NCBI GenBank assembly: GCA_019022495.1 | Contig: JAFEKR010000005.1 | Location: forward strand, 992,001-1,056,000 | DNA length: 64,000 nt | Origin: Epichloe hybrida | Lineage: Eukaryota > Ascomycota > Sordariomycetes > Hypocreales > Clavicipitaceae | Direction of reading: 5' to 3' | Part shown: positions 23,549-35,402 of the stretch, one piece after another | Layout: each line of letters opens with the position of its first letter | How positions within the stretch are numbered: position 1 is the stretch's first letter | Program-made: the position numbers and the translations under genes | The notes under the pieces: generated by a model | Seen by the model: the letters and a program-made list of their open reading frames with translations, nothing else | What the model was told of the DNA's origin: nothing | Database searches by the model: none

Positions 23549-24800
23549 ATGGATATAGGACATTTTAAGCCTTATAATAAACTAGAAGAAGCTAGTACTA
23601 ACCTTATTACTTATAATAGGAAATAGACTATCTTTTATAATATTAAATTATAAGTCTAGGCTATTAAAGACCACTTATATTATGCTAACCCTAGCTAATA
23701 AGATATTATCTAAAAGAAGATCTAAATGCTATTCTAAGGAGATATAATAGTATAGTATAGATAATATCTTAATGTAAACAAACGAGCTACCATATTTAAT
23801 AATATATTATTAGTATTTACTGTGGTATAGAAGGAATTTAGCATTTAAGTATAGGATGTGATAGCGTAGCTTAATAAGGCAGAGTACACTAAAGAAAATA
23901 TCCTTAATAAAGTATCTTTTTATAAATTTATATTAAAAAATTTCTAATATATAAGAGCTATTAGTAAAATAACTAACTATTAGCTCCTAATAAGTTTATA
24001 CCTTAAGCTCTATCTAGGATTATAATAGATATGTCTAATGCTAACTTATAAGGATATAAGATTAGTATATATTACTATAGTGAATAATAAGAGATATAAC
24101 CTATGTAATTACCCATGTAATAAAGGATAAGAAAAAGGCAAAAAGAGTAAAGGAAAGCTTAAAGTCTATTTTAATATAGATAAATCTAATAGTAAGTTAG
24201 AAGATAATAAAAATAAGATATAAGCTAACTAGAATAGGCTAATAAATACGTAATTCTAGCCTAGAAATTTATAATACTAATAGGATAATAGGAACTAGTA
24301 AGGATCCTTAGGATTTTTCTAACCTAAGCTATATTAGTAAAATTAACTTACTAAAGGGCAAAACTAGAGGCCTTAGTAAAATAAAACTTAAGAGAATTAA
24401 GGGAAGTAACCTAGTTTTAACTAAAGCTAGTAAGAAAGGGCGTAAGATTAACTAGAAGAATAACATTCTTAAAGCTAAGGACCTTTAGGCACTAGAGGCT
24501 AATAGCAACCTAGGTATTATTAATACTAGGAAAAACCGCTTACTAAGGAAAAGGAGTATGCCTATATTATAGTATATAATAATAATTCTAACGCATAATA
24601 GTATAAAACCTATCTCTAGGAATACGGTTACTATATAGCTAAGGAAGAAAAGGTCTCTAATAAGGAGAATAATAAATCTGGAATATAGGAATCTAACTTT
24701 ATTAAAACTTATTTTATAGAAAATAGTAGCAAAGAAGTAAATATAGTAATTACTAAAATAGAAGTAGTTAAACTAAAATAACTTATACTTAGATAAGTAA
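23549..24800 (+). pseudogene. gag: F gag
   Basis: The frame starts with ATG at 23549 (MDIGHFKPYNKLEEAS...) and shares phase with protease and reverse transcriptase. Around 24100 it reads RYNLCNYPCNKG, a degraded Cys-rich knuckle region followed by a Lys/Ser-rich segment. Stops are nearly all TAA/TAG. It would form the RNA-binding capsid. The C-terminal limit is uncertain because the same frame continues into pol. Confidence 0.7.
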
Positions 24801-27800
24801 TTAAAGCTATTATAAGACCTTAGGAGGTTAAATATAATAGGAAGAGAGCAAATATATATTTAAAAATTTCTCTAAAATTCAATAATAAAGGTAAGAATTA
24901 TTAAATCTGCCTTAATACTAGGATATTATTAATATTAGTAGATAAGGCGTGGTTATAGCAAAACAGGTTAAATATAAAATAAAGAACACAGGAACTAAAG
25001 CTAGTATCTAGAGTGTAATCTTCCTTTTTTATTACTAAAATAGCTATATTTAATTTTTATCTCCTAGGAGTAGTATATAGAATAGAAATGACTAGATATT
25101 TTATAGTCACAGCAAATATAATACTAAATCTAGGCCCTAAACTACTACTTAGAACAAACTTTCTTTATAAGTATAAAGTAAAAATTAATTTTATATGTCC
25201 TAAAGTAGTTTTTAGGTTAGTTTATAACATAATAGTAGAAGCAGAAATATTCTAACTAATAAGCAAAGTTTCATACTAATAGGTTATTATAGCTTATATA
25301 GTAATAATTCTACTAAAGATATAGTTAACTATAGCAGTTAGTTAGAAGGAGGTATAGGAGAACTAAGAGATAAGCATGTACTATATATAATTATGTTTAA
25401 AGTTTTTTCCTAATACATTAATTACTAGATCTAGCTAGAAATAAATAGTAGCGTATAACCTAACGGATAAAACCATTACTATTAGCAAACATTAGAAGGT
25501 TACACATCTAGTGATAGCAAGTAAGGTTAATGCTAATTATCTAGTTAATAATCCTTTTATATATTATACCTATTTTAGCAAGGATATTATAGAGACTATA
25601 GGAGAAGAGAATAAGAAGGAGAATAAGTTAAATAAAGAAAATAATAAGTTTAATCTAAAAAAGGTTAATATAGGAGTACTATCTTACAAAATCTTATGCC
25701 TAGAGGAGATCCTATATATTATTAATCACTTTGGAGTATAAGTTACTAATATTAACTAGGATATAGCAAGTAAGTTTATTAAATTAATAAATAAATATAA
25801 TGTTTATTAAGATAAAGGCATTATGCCTATGCCTAAGGGCTAGGATATAAGTAAACTTAATAAAGTATATAACAAATTACACTTAAAGGGTAAGATATTA
25901 TATTTAGATAAACCGGCGGCTATAGCGTGCCTAGCGTTTATAGTATAGCGTAAAACTAGCTAGGAAAAGAAAGGAAGGGTAGTAATTAATATAAGGCTAC
26001 TTAATAATATAGCAATGCTAGATATATACCCTTTACTAAACTAAAGTAATATTATAAATAATATATATAGTAAGAAGGTTTTCTCACTTTTTAACGAAAT
26101 AGGATTTTTCTATTAGTTACTAATTAGGAGGGACTATTAAGCCTGCATAGTAGTTATATCAAATTAAGGCCTTGAGGCGTTAAATGTAGCACTAATAGGA
26201 TTTAAAAATTCCCCCGCTTTTACCTAAAGGTTTATAGACTAACTTTTCTAAAAGTATAAGCATTTTGTTTAAGTTTATATTAATAATATTATTGTTTTTT
26301 TAGATAATATTAAGGATTATTTAAATTATCTTAGTATTATGCTTAAGATCCTTAAAGAAAATAGGATAATAATTATAGCAAAGAAATTATTTATTAGCTA
26401 CCCTACTATCTAGTTACTAGGTTTTGTTATTAATAGTAATAAAATTACTAATACTAATAATAGACTTAAAGCATTTTAAAAAATGATTTTCCTAAGTAAT
26501 CTATTAAGCCTTAAAACCTTTATTAGGATAGCTAGATTCCTTTATAATAGGATCCTATGGTTTAATATATAAATTCAACTATTATAGAAGCAAAAGACTA
26601 TACTATTAAGAGAGTTTTGTAAAAAGGATAAGAAAATTACTAGTATTTTAAAACTAGTATAGAAATAAAAGACATAATAGAAGATGTTTTTACTAATAGT
26701 AAATAAGAAAAAGGCTTTCAAAGATATTAAAGCGTTCCTAAGCGAGAAATAAATATTATGGCACTATAACCTAAAGAAACCGCTTTTCCTTAAAATTAAC
26801 ACATATAAGGAAGGATTTAGCCTATATGCCTTCTAATTACAAGACAAATAGGATAGTTAAAGTATCCCTAGGAAAGATATTAAGAATAACAGGATTTAGC
26901 TAATCTTATTCCTCTCTAAGGCAACATCACATACTAAGAAATAGTACGGTTTAACAGAAGCAGAGATAGCTATAATTTACATAGAGTATTAGGAAACTCT
27001 AAAAAATAGTTTAATTTAATAGTGTAGTAGTTAATATATTAACTAACTATTCTCTAGCTAAGGGTATTATTAAATATACCTTACTATTAATAATAGATCT
27101 GGATAAGGCTAATCTAAAACTAGTAAAAGTTACGAATTATTTATTATAATTTAATCTTAGGGTAATATACGTGCTAGGAACATTAAATATCATCCTAGAT
27201 ACGCTTTCTAAGCTACTAGTAGAGGTAACCTATAGAGAGATAGCGCAGAAGAGTTAATATAACGAATTAAAGGCAAGTGCGTATTTCGCAAGTAAGGAAT
27301 ACATTGTGATAGTAATTATAGATAACAAACTTAAGGCTAGAATTATATTAGGATACTAGCTAGACTAAAAATTCAGCTAAATTATTTTAGCTATAAAAGC
27401 CTATTAGGAAAGGTAAGTAGTAAGGAATACTAGAGTTAAACTAAGAATTCCTTTATATAAATAGGATTTACATAAAGATAGTTTACTATACTACTATAGT
27501 AAGGATAGATTTTTCCGGCTTTATATTCTAATAACTAAGGTTAAATCTATCTTATATCTAGTACACAATGACTAACACTATTTCGGAATTGCTAGAATGG
27601 TAGCAGAGTTATAATTAGTCTGTTTTCCACGCATAAGCTAGCAAATTTATAAGTACGTTACCTATTATATAGTGTGTTAGGAAAACGCTATTAATTAGTC
27701 AAAACTACCTAGGGAGTTATAACTATTATAGTTAAAGCTAATACCTTTTTATATAATTTTACTTAATTTTATAATAGATATGCTAGAAGTATTAGCTATA

Positions 27801-28940
27801 AACACTATATAGTAAATAAAGGGGTATGCTATATATAATTTACTATGCCTAGTAAATTATCTATTTAGTAAGAGAACTCTTCTAATACTAGGGCATACTA
27901 TATATCTAGTAGAAATTTAGGCAAAACTACTTCTCTATGCCTTATATATTATAGACTAGGGATTACTAAGATAAATTATTAGTAACAGAGACCTAAAGTT
28001 CATATCTAATATATAGAGGGAGATATTTAGGTATATAGGAGTTAAACTCCTTATAGGCATAGCATATTACCCTTAGATAGATAGAACTACGGAAAGGAAA
28101 AATCAGATAGTAATAATTATAATACAATATTATATAGTAATAGACCTAGATATAACATAGATATTATTACTACTAGCACTATAGCATTAGCTAAATAACA
28201 CTATAGCTATAGGTATAAGGCAGGCTCCTAATAAGCTACTATACGGTTTCTGTTTGCTAAGTATTATTAATTTACTCTCTCTAAATAACATAACTAACAC
28301 TAGATCTAACGTAAACAATATTATAGTACTATAAAAATTATACTAGCATAAGGCCTAATTAGTAATTATAATAGCAGCTATGCTTGCTAAAATTTAATAT
28401 AATAATTACTATAAACTAGTTAATATTAATAAAGGAGATATAGTATATTTATAACTACATAAGGGATATAAATTACCTAGCAAACTAAAGAAGAAATAGT
28501 CCCTATAAAGGGTAAGGCTATATAAGGTATTAGAAAAAGTGAATCCCTTAGTATATTAATTAGATTTCCCTCTAAATTCGCGTGTGTATCTAGTAGTATT
28601 AGCTACGTAAATTTAGAAGCTAGCCTAAGGAAAAGACTTATTTAAGAGAGAAGAGGCAGCTCCTCTGCTAATTACGTTTAATAATTCGTAGGAAGCAGAC
28701 TATTAGGAAATTAAGAGAATTTATAGCTATTAGATTAAGATTTTTAAGCAAACTAAAACATTAAGAATTAAATTCCTTATTAGATAGAAGGGCTACGCTA
28801 CTAAGGATAACTAATAGATTATAGAAAATAAAATAAGGATTAATATAGTAAAGATAGTAGAGGATTATCTTAAGAAGAACCTAATTAATTAGGTAAGGGA
28901 GTATATAAAGAAAGGCCTTAAACCTCCTATAGAATAATAA
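24801..28940 (+). pseudogene. pol: F pol: protease, reverse transcriptase, RNase H, integrase, chromodomain
   Basis: Protease near 24908: CLNTR where DTG is expected. Reverse transcriptase at 25900-26500, with VVINIRLLNNIAMLD then VYINNIIVFS near 26273 (from YIDD). RNase H at about 26700-27200; the frame moves by one base between 26948 and 27171, so at least one indel is present. Integrase has HNDxHYFG near 27564 with a VC-stop-EN Cys pair, SNRDLKF near 27990 and TTERKNQ near 28090. A GPY-like segment follows near 28500. The chromodomain at 28690-28860 reads IKFLIR-stop-KGYATKDN. Family knowledge: the chromodomain directs insertion to methylated H3 chromatin. All catalytic Asp codons seen have become Asn where the DNA was TGA-rich. 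28941-29364 is A+T-rich with no clear frame. Confidence 0.85.
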
Positions 28941-29364
28941 TATTAAAGGAAAGGTATAATAATAAGGGGCGAATTTAAGGCGTTAGCATAGAATTATTAT
29001 ATTCTCTTATATATATTATTTATTACGTTAGCTAAGGGTAACCTACTTAACCTATATTCTATAATATCTTATAATACCTTTATATTCCTAGCGCAGCTAG
29101 ATTTAGTGCGCGCACACGTAATTTCATTTAATATTAATATTTCCTATTACCTTATAAAGCTATTTAATAACTATGTAGTTGCATTTTCTTAACTCTTATA
29201 TTCTTTATACCTTATAATAACCCCTAATACCTATATAAACTTAGCGTAGTTAGATTTAGTACCTATATAGTTATATTCTTTGAATTATTATATTTTCTAT
29301 ATTTTATAATAACCCTAATACTTATATAAACTTAGTGTAGTAGGATTTAGTATAAGCGTATATA

Positions 29365-32330
29365 ATCTTATAAAGCTTTCTTTTACTATGTAGCTAAGGT
29401 ATATAAATTTAGTAATATAAGAAGAATAAAGTTTTATAAGCTATTAGAAGTAGAAAAGCATTATCTAGAGGAGATAAAGAAGTATAATAGTTATAAGAGG
29501 TTTTATATAATATATAGAAACGCTCCCTCTAAGCTTAAATATAAAGCTTATATAATTAATTATAACCTATGCTATTACCTAGGTAAAAGACTAGACTTTA
29601 TTCTATTTAATAATAAGTTAGATATATATAACTAAATAATTTATAAGCAAATATATATAGTGCACCTATGTATTTAGTACCTAGCTTTAATACGCTAAAA
29701 TTAAATAGTTAGAGAATTAGTATATATAGATTTAGCATAATACTTAGTTATTTCCTATAAAGAAAAGGTAGTATATAAATAATAGGTAAATAACTTTCTA
29801 TGTGAATTAGGTATAGTAGTTATTTTTAAAGGACTAAAGCGGTTACGCTATACGTTAAAGTTAGTACTAGAATTTCACTAATTTTAAGAGTTTACAAATC
29901 CGCTAAAGCAAATCATGATTTTACGCTAATAATAGTATCTAGTAGGCTTAATAATAGTATAAGATAAATTAAATAAGCTATCATAGGTAGTTATAGGTAG
30001 CGTGGAAGATATTAAAGCTATTACTACTACTATTAAAAAGGTAGCTAGAATAGAGCCCTTATTATAAGATATAGATAGAAAAAATAATAGTAGTAAAGAT
30101 TACCTAGCTATAGCGCTAGATTTAGAGGTAGAAAGATAAGAAAGTAATTAGGCGTTATAGTAATTACTAGAAGATAATTAGGAATAAATTTAGAAATAAG
30201 CATAGTAGGCTTTAAGTAAAGTAGCTTAAAAGAGTAATAAACTTATTTATATAACTAAGGAAAATAATAGTAGTAAAGAGGAAGTTAACTACTAGGATAG
30301 TAATAAGAGTGGTAATAACACAGAGAAAATTAACCTTACTTAATTAAGCAATAAGAACGCCGAATATAAAGTTAATAGTAATAATAATAAAGAATCTAAA
30401 CCTAAAACTAGAGCTAGTAGTAATAAAGAATTTAACTTTATAGGGTCTAAGGGTAAGGAAAAAGAACTTAAGACTAAATTTAAAGACAAACTTAATAACA
30501 TGCCTGCTAAATACCTTATTATATTATTATAGGTGTATAAGTAAATTAGAAAACTTAATTTTTAATTACTATTCGCTAGATTTAGAAAACTAGGATTTAG
30601 ATTAGAGAATTACCTACTAATGCTAAAGATTAGATTAGTAGCGCGTAAAAGAGTAATAGAGGAATTTAACGCTAAATATAAAGGAAGAGATATTAAATTA
30701 ATTAACTTTAGTAGCTTTAGGTATACTATAGTAGGCTAGAAGGTAAGCGTATAGGATATCTGCTATGTAATATAAGCTTATGCTTACAAATTTGCCTTAA
30801 ATAGTGCTACTATAGTAGCTAATAGATTAGAGGTAAATTCAAGGGACGCCTACTTTACATTATAGTAGAACGTAGTAATCTAGATCTTTACTATTTTTAA
30901 TAAACAATAGGCCACTTTAAGCATATAATAGTAAGCAGCGTAATAAGCAAGGAAACTAGCGCATTAATTAATAGCAAATCTAATAGAGTGCGGAGCAACT
31001 AGATAAGTAAAGAATTAGGTAAAAACAGCAGTAGTAGCTTATTATAATAGTGTTATAGTTAAACGTAGCTGCTAATATACTACCTATAATAGTATAGCGT
31101 TGCTTTTACTATAAGCAGACCTACTAGCTTTAAGATTCACAGATAAATATAAAGGGGTGAATAGTATAATTACAGGAGGACTCGCTAGTATTAGAAGGAT
31201 AGATTTGCTTTATATTAAGATAAGGAGGACGTTAGTAATGATTAAATTAGCTGAATTCTAATAGAATAAAGAAAGAAATAAGGAGCATAAGATAAGCAAA
31301 ATTAATAATTTAATTAATAAGATTAATAAGATAGACACCAAATTTAAAGCAGTGGAAAACCTTATAAAAGATATAAATAAAGATATTAATAAATGTAAGA
31401 ATAAAGTAGTAGAACTAGAGAAAGTAGTAAAGGAGAATATAATATTAATAACTAAAAAGTTTATCTAGGTATTAGAGATACTAAAGGACTAAAAAGGAAA
31501 AATCCTAAGCTTAGAATTAGGTAAAATATCAAAGGAATTTCATAATTAGGTTATTAATCTAAAGCGTAATATAATTAATAAAAAAGAGCATAAGAAAAAG
31601 ATAGTAAAGTTAGTAGCTATAGTAATAGAACTATAGGATAGGATTAATCTTTAAGTAATATCTATTAATAAGCTCTTACTAGAGTAAAAGAAGCTTAAAG
31701 AAAATATAAAAATAGTAAAATTAGTTACTATAGAACCAATTTTAATAGTCTTAAGTCTAGCGAAATCTAGACTATAAACACTAAAGAAAAGTGTTACAGA
31801 GCTATGGTCTATAATAGCTACGCTAGAAATAGTAGATAAGCGCACTAAATTAGCTAGGGCGTAAGTATAAAAGGACACTCTAGCACTAGAAACACTATAT
31901 AGAAAGTTATAAACACTAGGATTAGCTAATAAAGTTAAATTAATAGATAAGCGAGCGTATATAAACACTCTAGTGCTAGAAACGCTAATAAAAAGATAAA
32001 GACTAACTAAAAAATTAGGACTAAAGCTAAAAGTAGCTTAAGTAGTTTTGCGTCTAGTGACACTATGTATATAGGTAGATAAGCTAGCGAATAAAAACGT
32101 AACTAAGGAAGATAAATTTATGGGGTTACTAGACTAACTTAATAAATGTAAAGAAAGGGGCGTTTTTATTTAATAATAAGGAAAACTTAAGCGTGATTAT
32201 AGAAGGCAAAAAGGATATTAGAGTGAAGGAATTTAGTAAGTAAAGGAAGAAAAAGAATAATTTAGAAAAAAGGGATAAGAATATAGAGCGAAAAGGAATA
32301 AGTAGTTATAGAATTAAGAATTCATTATTT
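29365..32330 (+). pseudogene. F accessory frame: unknown protein with coiled-coil part
   Basis: A single phase can be read from about 29365 to 32330 (about 980 codons). It is interrupted by about 70 TAA/TAG and, in my reading, no TGA; many stops fall in Gln-like runs. Open stretches of about 60 codons occur at about 30330-30520, 30550-30730 and 31283-31470. The last is strongly heptad-like (KINNLINKINKIDTKFKAVE...), predicting a coiled coil. A Ser/Asn/Lys-rich linker lies near 30340-30470. The N-terminal part starts around RRIKFYKLLEVEKHYLEE. I see no signal peptide, transmembrane stretch or known domain, so an envelope protein is not supported. The stop density is close to what A+T-rich DNA gives by chance, so the evidence is phase continuity and composition, not openness alone. 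Confidence 0.5.
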
Positions 32331-32528
32331 AATATAATAATTCTAATTAACATTATCTAAGGAGTATAGCAGTCACGTATTTAGTAATAAACATAATAAA
32401 TTTGCTTTCCTTTATTTTTACTTCTATTACTAGGAGGAAATTATTTTGCTTTATTATAGATGCTAAATTAGACTAGGATTTAGCTAGTTATAACTAGGAT
32501 AGTTATCTTTTAAGGCATGCCTAGCACT

Positions 32529-32735
32529 TATTACGTAGCGAAACTGCTTAGCTACTAACAAGAAGGATAAGAATAAGTTTAGCATTATAGGTAGAGAAAT
32601 TAACTTACTTCTAATATCTAAACCTGCCCCTAAGAGTAGCTTTTATAAGTGAACTTAGCATAACTCACGAACCTACGAATCCGTTAGCCCCTCTGACGGA
32701 TTTGACCTAATAACGTGCAAAGCCAGCACGTAACA
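32529..32735 (+). repeat. 3' LTR of F
   Basis: The 207-bp partner of 22113-22319. It opens TATTACGTAGC (mutated inner end) and closes with intact GCCAGCACGTAACA. No clear polypurine tract is left just upstream of 32529. Confidence 0.92.
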
Positions 32736-33438
32736 ATAACCCTTACTCCTTATATTATTTAGTCTTTATAAGGATATAAAAACTAATTTCCTTAGGTGTT
32801 CTTATCTCTTTATGTTTAGAACTTCCTATTTATTAAAGTAGTTTTTCTATAATATATTATTAAAGCCTTATAAAGATATAGGGGTATAGGTTAGTGTAAA
32901 TAGGGGTTTTTCCTTTATTAAGGTATTTATTATTATCTCCTATTTTAATGCCTTCTATAGCATTATTATAACTATTAGTCTTACTAGGAACTCTAAATTA
33001 ACTAGAGGTCCTAGATAGTCTAGCTATATTTAATATTCTAATTAATTAAGGGAGGTAAATCTTGTAATATAAGGAGAGAAAGGGGTATAACTATAATTAT
33101 ATAATATATTTTATGTTTTAGATATAAAGGATTATAAGGTAAGGTAGTTAACTTTAAATATATAATAGAATATATAATAAAGAAAGATAAGAGAATAGCT
33201 TAGTTACTAGTATTAAACCTTTCTTTATTATTTTAAAGTCTATATAGATATAGATATTAATACTAAAGTAAGAAGAGAGCTATATTATACCTTTCTATTA
33301 GCATAACTTATTATTAAATATAGCCCTCCTATTTTATAAGGTAAGTTATTATTAGATAAGCTACCTCTTCTAATTAACCTTGCTAATCTGTGGTGTTTAA
33401 AGACTACGTGGTTATTTATAAAGGTAACTACTAATTAG
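32736..33438 (-). pseudogene. gag: C1 piece 1: leader and N-terminal gag
   Basis: The piece matches 34962-35664 of C2 in reverse complement. It carries the leader next to the 5' LTR (coding strand CTAATTAGTAGTTACC directly after the LTR) and the first part of the gag-pol frame. ATAAC at 32736-32740 is the F target copy. Heavily mutated. Confidence 0.8.
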
Positions 33439-33746
33439 TATTAGATTTATAGGGTATTAAATTTAATATAATATAGTTATAAGCCTAAAGAATAGTATTA
33501 TTATTAATTATCTATTCTAGGCTATGTTATTTATTATTATAATTAATTAAGTTCTTAGGAAAAGAGAGGTAAAAAGCTAGAAGTTATAATATATAAAGGG
33601 AAAAAGGGTTATATGTTTATGTCCCTATATTTCCTAGCTAATTAATATACTAGGTTATAGGTTATGTGTGGGGTCTGCGCGCGGCCTAAGCTTCTGCTAG
33701 GTAATTGCGGCTGCGACGCGCGATTGATATCACCTTTGTTCCAACA
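33439..33746 (-). repeat. 5' LTR of C1
   Basis: The 308-bp repeat ends with an intact, CpG-rich outer half (GCGCGCGGCC near 33676; GCGACGCGCGATTGATATC near 33711) and CCAACA before GTTAC. Its inner edge is mutated (TATTAGATTTATAGGG for TGTTGGATTCACAGGG). Confidence 0.92.
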
Positions 33747-34653
33747 GTTACATACGCTTACCTTATATATATACTATACTTACTACTATAGGCTCTTTCC
33801 TTTTTTTCTTCCCCTTTTATTATTATTACTACCTTTTTATACTTAGTATTTAACCCTATAATCTTCTTGCTTTATATATAGTTATTATATCTATTAAATA
33901 TCTTAATTTACTAACTACTTTATATAGTTATAATAAAAAAAACTAATTTCTATACTTATTCTAATAGTAAGTAATATCTAGATTTATATATATATATAGT
34001 ATATACTAATTATATCTAGAGATATATTTATTAGATATTAAAAATACTATACTATTATTAGGTACCTAAGGGCAAAGGTAATAAATATATAAGTCTTATT
34101 TAAATATTCTATACTAATTATATATATATATATATAGGCCTCTCTTTTAGTATTAAGCTTAGGAATACTAAAACTAATACTAAGGATATATATAAGAATA
34201 AGAACACTAGCTATATTTATAGTATATGCTTTATATATAGTAAATAAATATAATAACTTATAAAGAGTAAGTAAATAAGTTAAATATATAAAAGATTTAT
34301 TTAAAGGTAAGCTAATATATATAGGATATATATTATATATTTACTAATATATTATAGTTCTAGTAGCTATATATAAGCTTAGTAATTATAAGTATAATAT
34401 TCTAGCTATATATATTATAATACTAATATTTTATAAATAGCTAGCTTTAATCTCTTAAAGTTTAGTACTACTATATATATTCCCTCTTATTATATATATA
34501 TATATTATATTAATAATATATAGCTATAGTATTAAAAAGATAAATAGCTACTTATATAGTTATATAATTCCTAAAGGTAAATTAGGCTAAGTATATTATA
34601 TATTATATATATATATTAGGTATATTCTTACTCTTTTTTAAATATACTATTAT
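33747..34653. other. A+T-rich spacer between C1 and C2
   Basis: 907 bp with abundant TATATA runs (for example 34115-34135). No open frame of note, LTR or inverted repeat was recognised. It separates the two inverted C copies and was DNA already present before either inserted. Confidence 0.6.
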
Positions 34654-34961
34654 TGTTCGAACAAAGGTGATATCAATCGCGCGTCGCAGCCGCAATTACC
34701 TGGCAGAAGCTTAGGCCGCGCGCAAACCCTACACGTAACCTATAACCTAGTATGTTAATTAGCTAGGAAATATAAGGATATAAACGCGTAACCCCTTTTT
34801 CCTTTATATATTATAACTTCTAGCTTTTTACCTCTCTTTTCCTAAGAACTTAATTAATTATAATAATAGATAACGTAGCCTAAAATAAATAATTAATAAT
34901 AATACTATTCTTTAGGCTTATAACTATATTATATTAAATTTAATACCTTATAAATCTAATA
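34654..34961 (+). repeat. 5' LTR of C2
   Basis: Starts TGTTCGAACAAAGGTG with a CpG-rich intact outer half and ends in a mutated inner half (AAATCTAATA for GAATCCAACA). It is followed by CTAATTAGTAATTACC, the position of the primer site. Confidence 0.92.
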
Positions 34962-35402
34962 CTAATTAGTAATTACCTTTATAGATAACTATATAGTCTT
35001 TAAACACTATAGATTAGTAAGGTTAATTAGAAGAGGTAGCTTATCTAATAATAACTTACCCTATAAAATAGGAGAGCTATATTTAATAATAAGTTATACT
35101 AATAGAAAGGTATAATATAGCTCTCTTCTTACTTTAGTATTAATATCTATATTTATATAGACTCTAAAATAATAAAGAAAGGTTTAATACTAGTAGCTAA
35201 GCTATCCCCTTATCTTTCTTTATTATATATTTTATTATATATTTAAAGTTAACTGCCTTACCTTATAATCCTTTATATCTAAAATATAAAATATATTATA
35301 TAATTATAGTTATACCCCTTTCTCTCCTTATATTATAAGATTTGCCTCCCTTAATTAATTAGAATATTAGATATAGCTAGACTATCTAGGACCTCTAGTT
35401 AA

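Larger units (their letters stand above)
22113..32735 (+). mobile_element. F: giant (10.6-kb) Ty3/Gypsy chromovirus with extra 3' frame
   Basis: The 207-bp LTRs (22113-22319 and 32529-32735) and ATAAC duplication (22108-22112 and 32736-32740) define 10,623 bp. Plus-strand order: 1.2-kb leader, gag from ATG 23549, protease, reverse transcriptase (YINNIIVFS), RNase H, integrase with GPY-like module, chromodomain (28690-28860), then a long additional sense frame (about 29365-32330). It is the only plus-strand element nested in C1. RIP is heavy throughout. Confidence 0.93.
1404..33746 (-). mobile_element. C1: family-C Copia element split by three nested insertions
   Basis: Both LTRs (1404-1711 and 33439-33746) are 308 bp and the element is flanked by GTTAC (1399-1403 and 33747-33751). 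The internal region survives as four pieces: 1712-2713, 10126-11747, 19228-22112 and 32736-33438. Each junction carries a 5-bp duplication belonging to the inserted element. Removing D, E and F with one target copy each leaves 6813 bp, identical in length to C2 (34654-41466), to which every piece aligns in reverse complement. The coding strand is minus: RNase H lies next to the left LTR and gag next to the right. All coding pieces are RIP-mutated. Confidence 0.95.

Noticed and set aside
31651..31968. Minus-strand 105-codon frame
   Set aside because: It is antisense to the Lys/Glu-rich frame of F; such sequence leaves few stops on the opposite strand.
29365..32330. Envelope-like gene in F
   Set aside because: No signal peptide, transmembrane segment or furin-like site is visible; the composition is charged and coiled-coil.
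33664..33846. Plus-strand 60-codon frame
   Set aside because: It spans the outer end of the C1 LTR and a T-rich spacer; low-complexity and antisense to the element.
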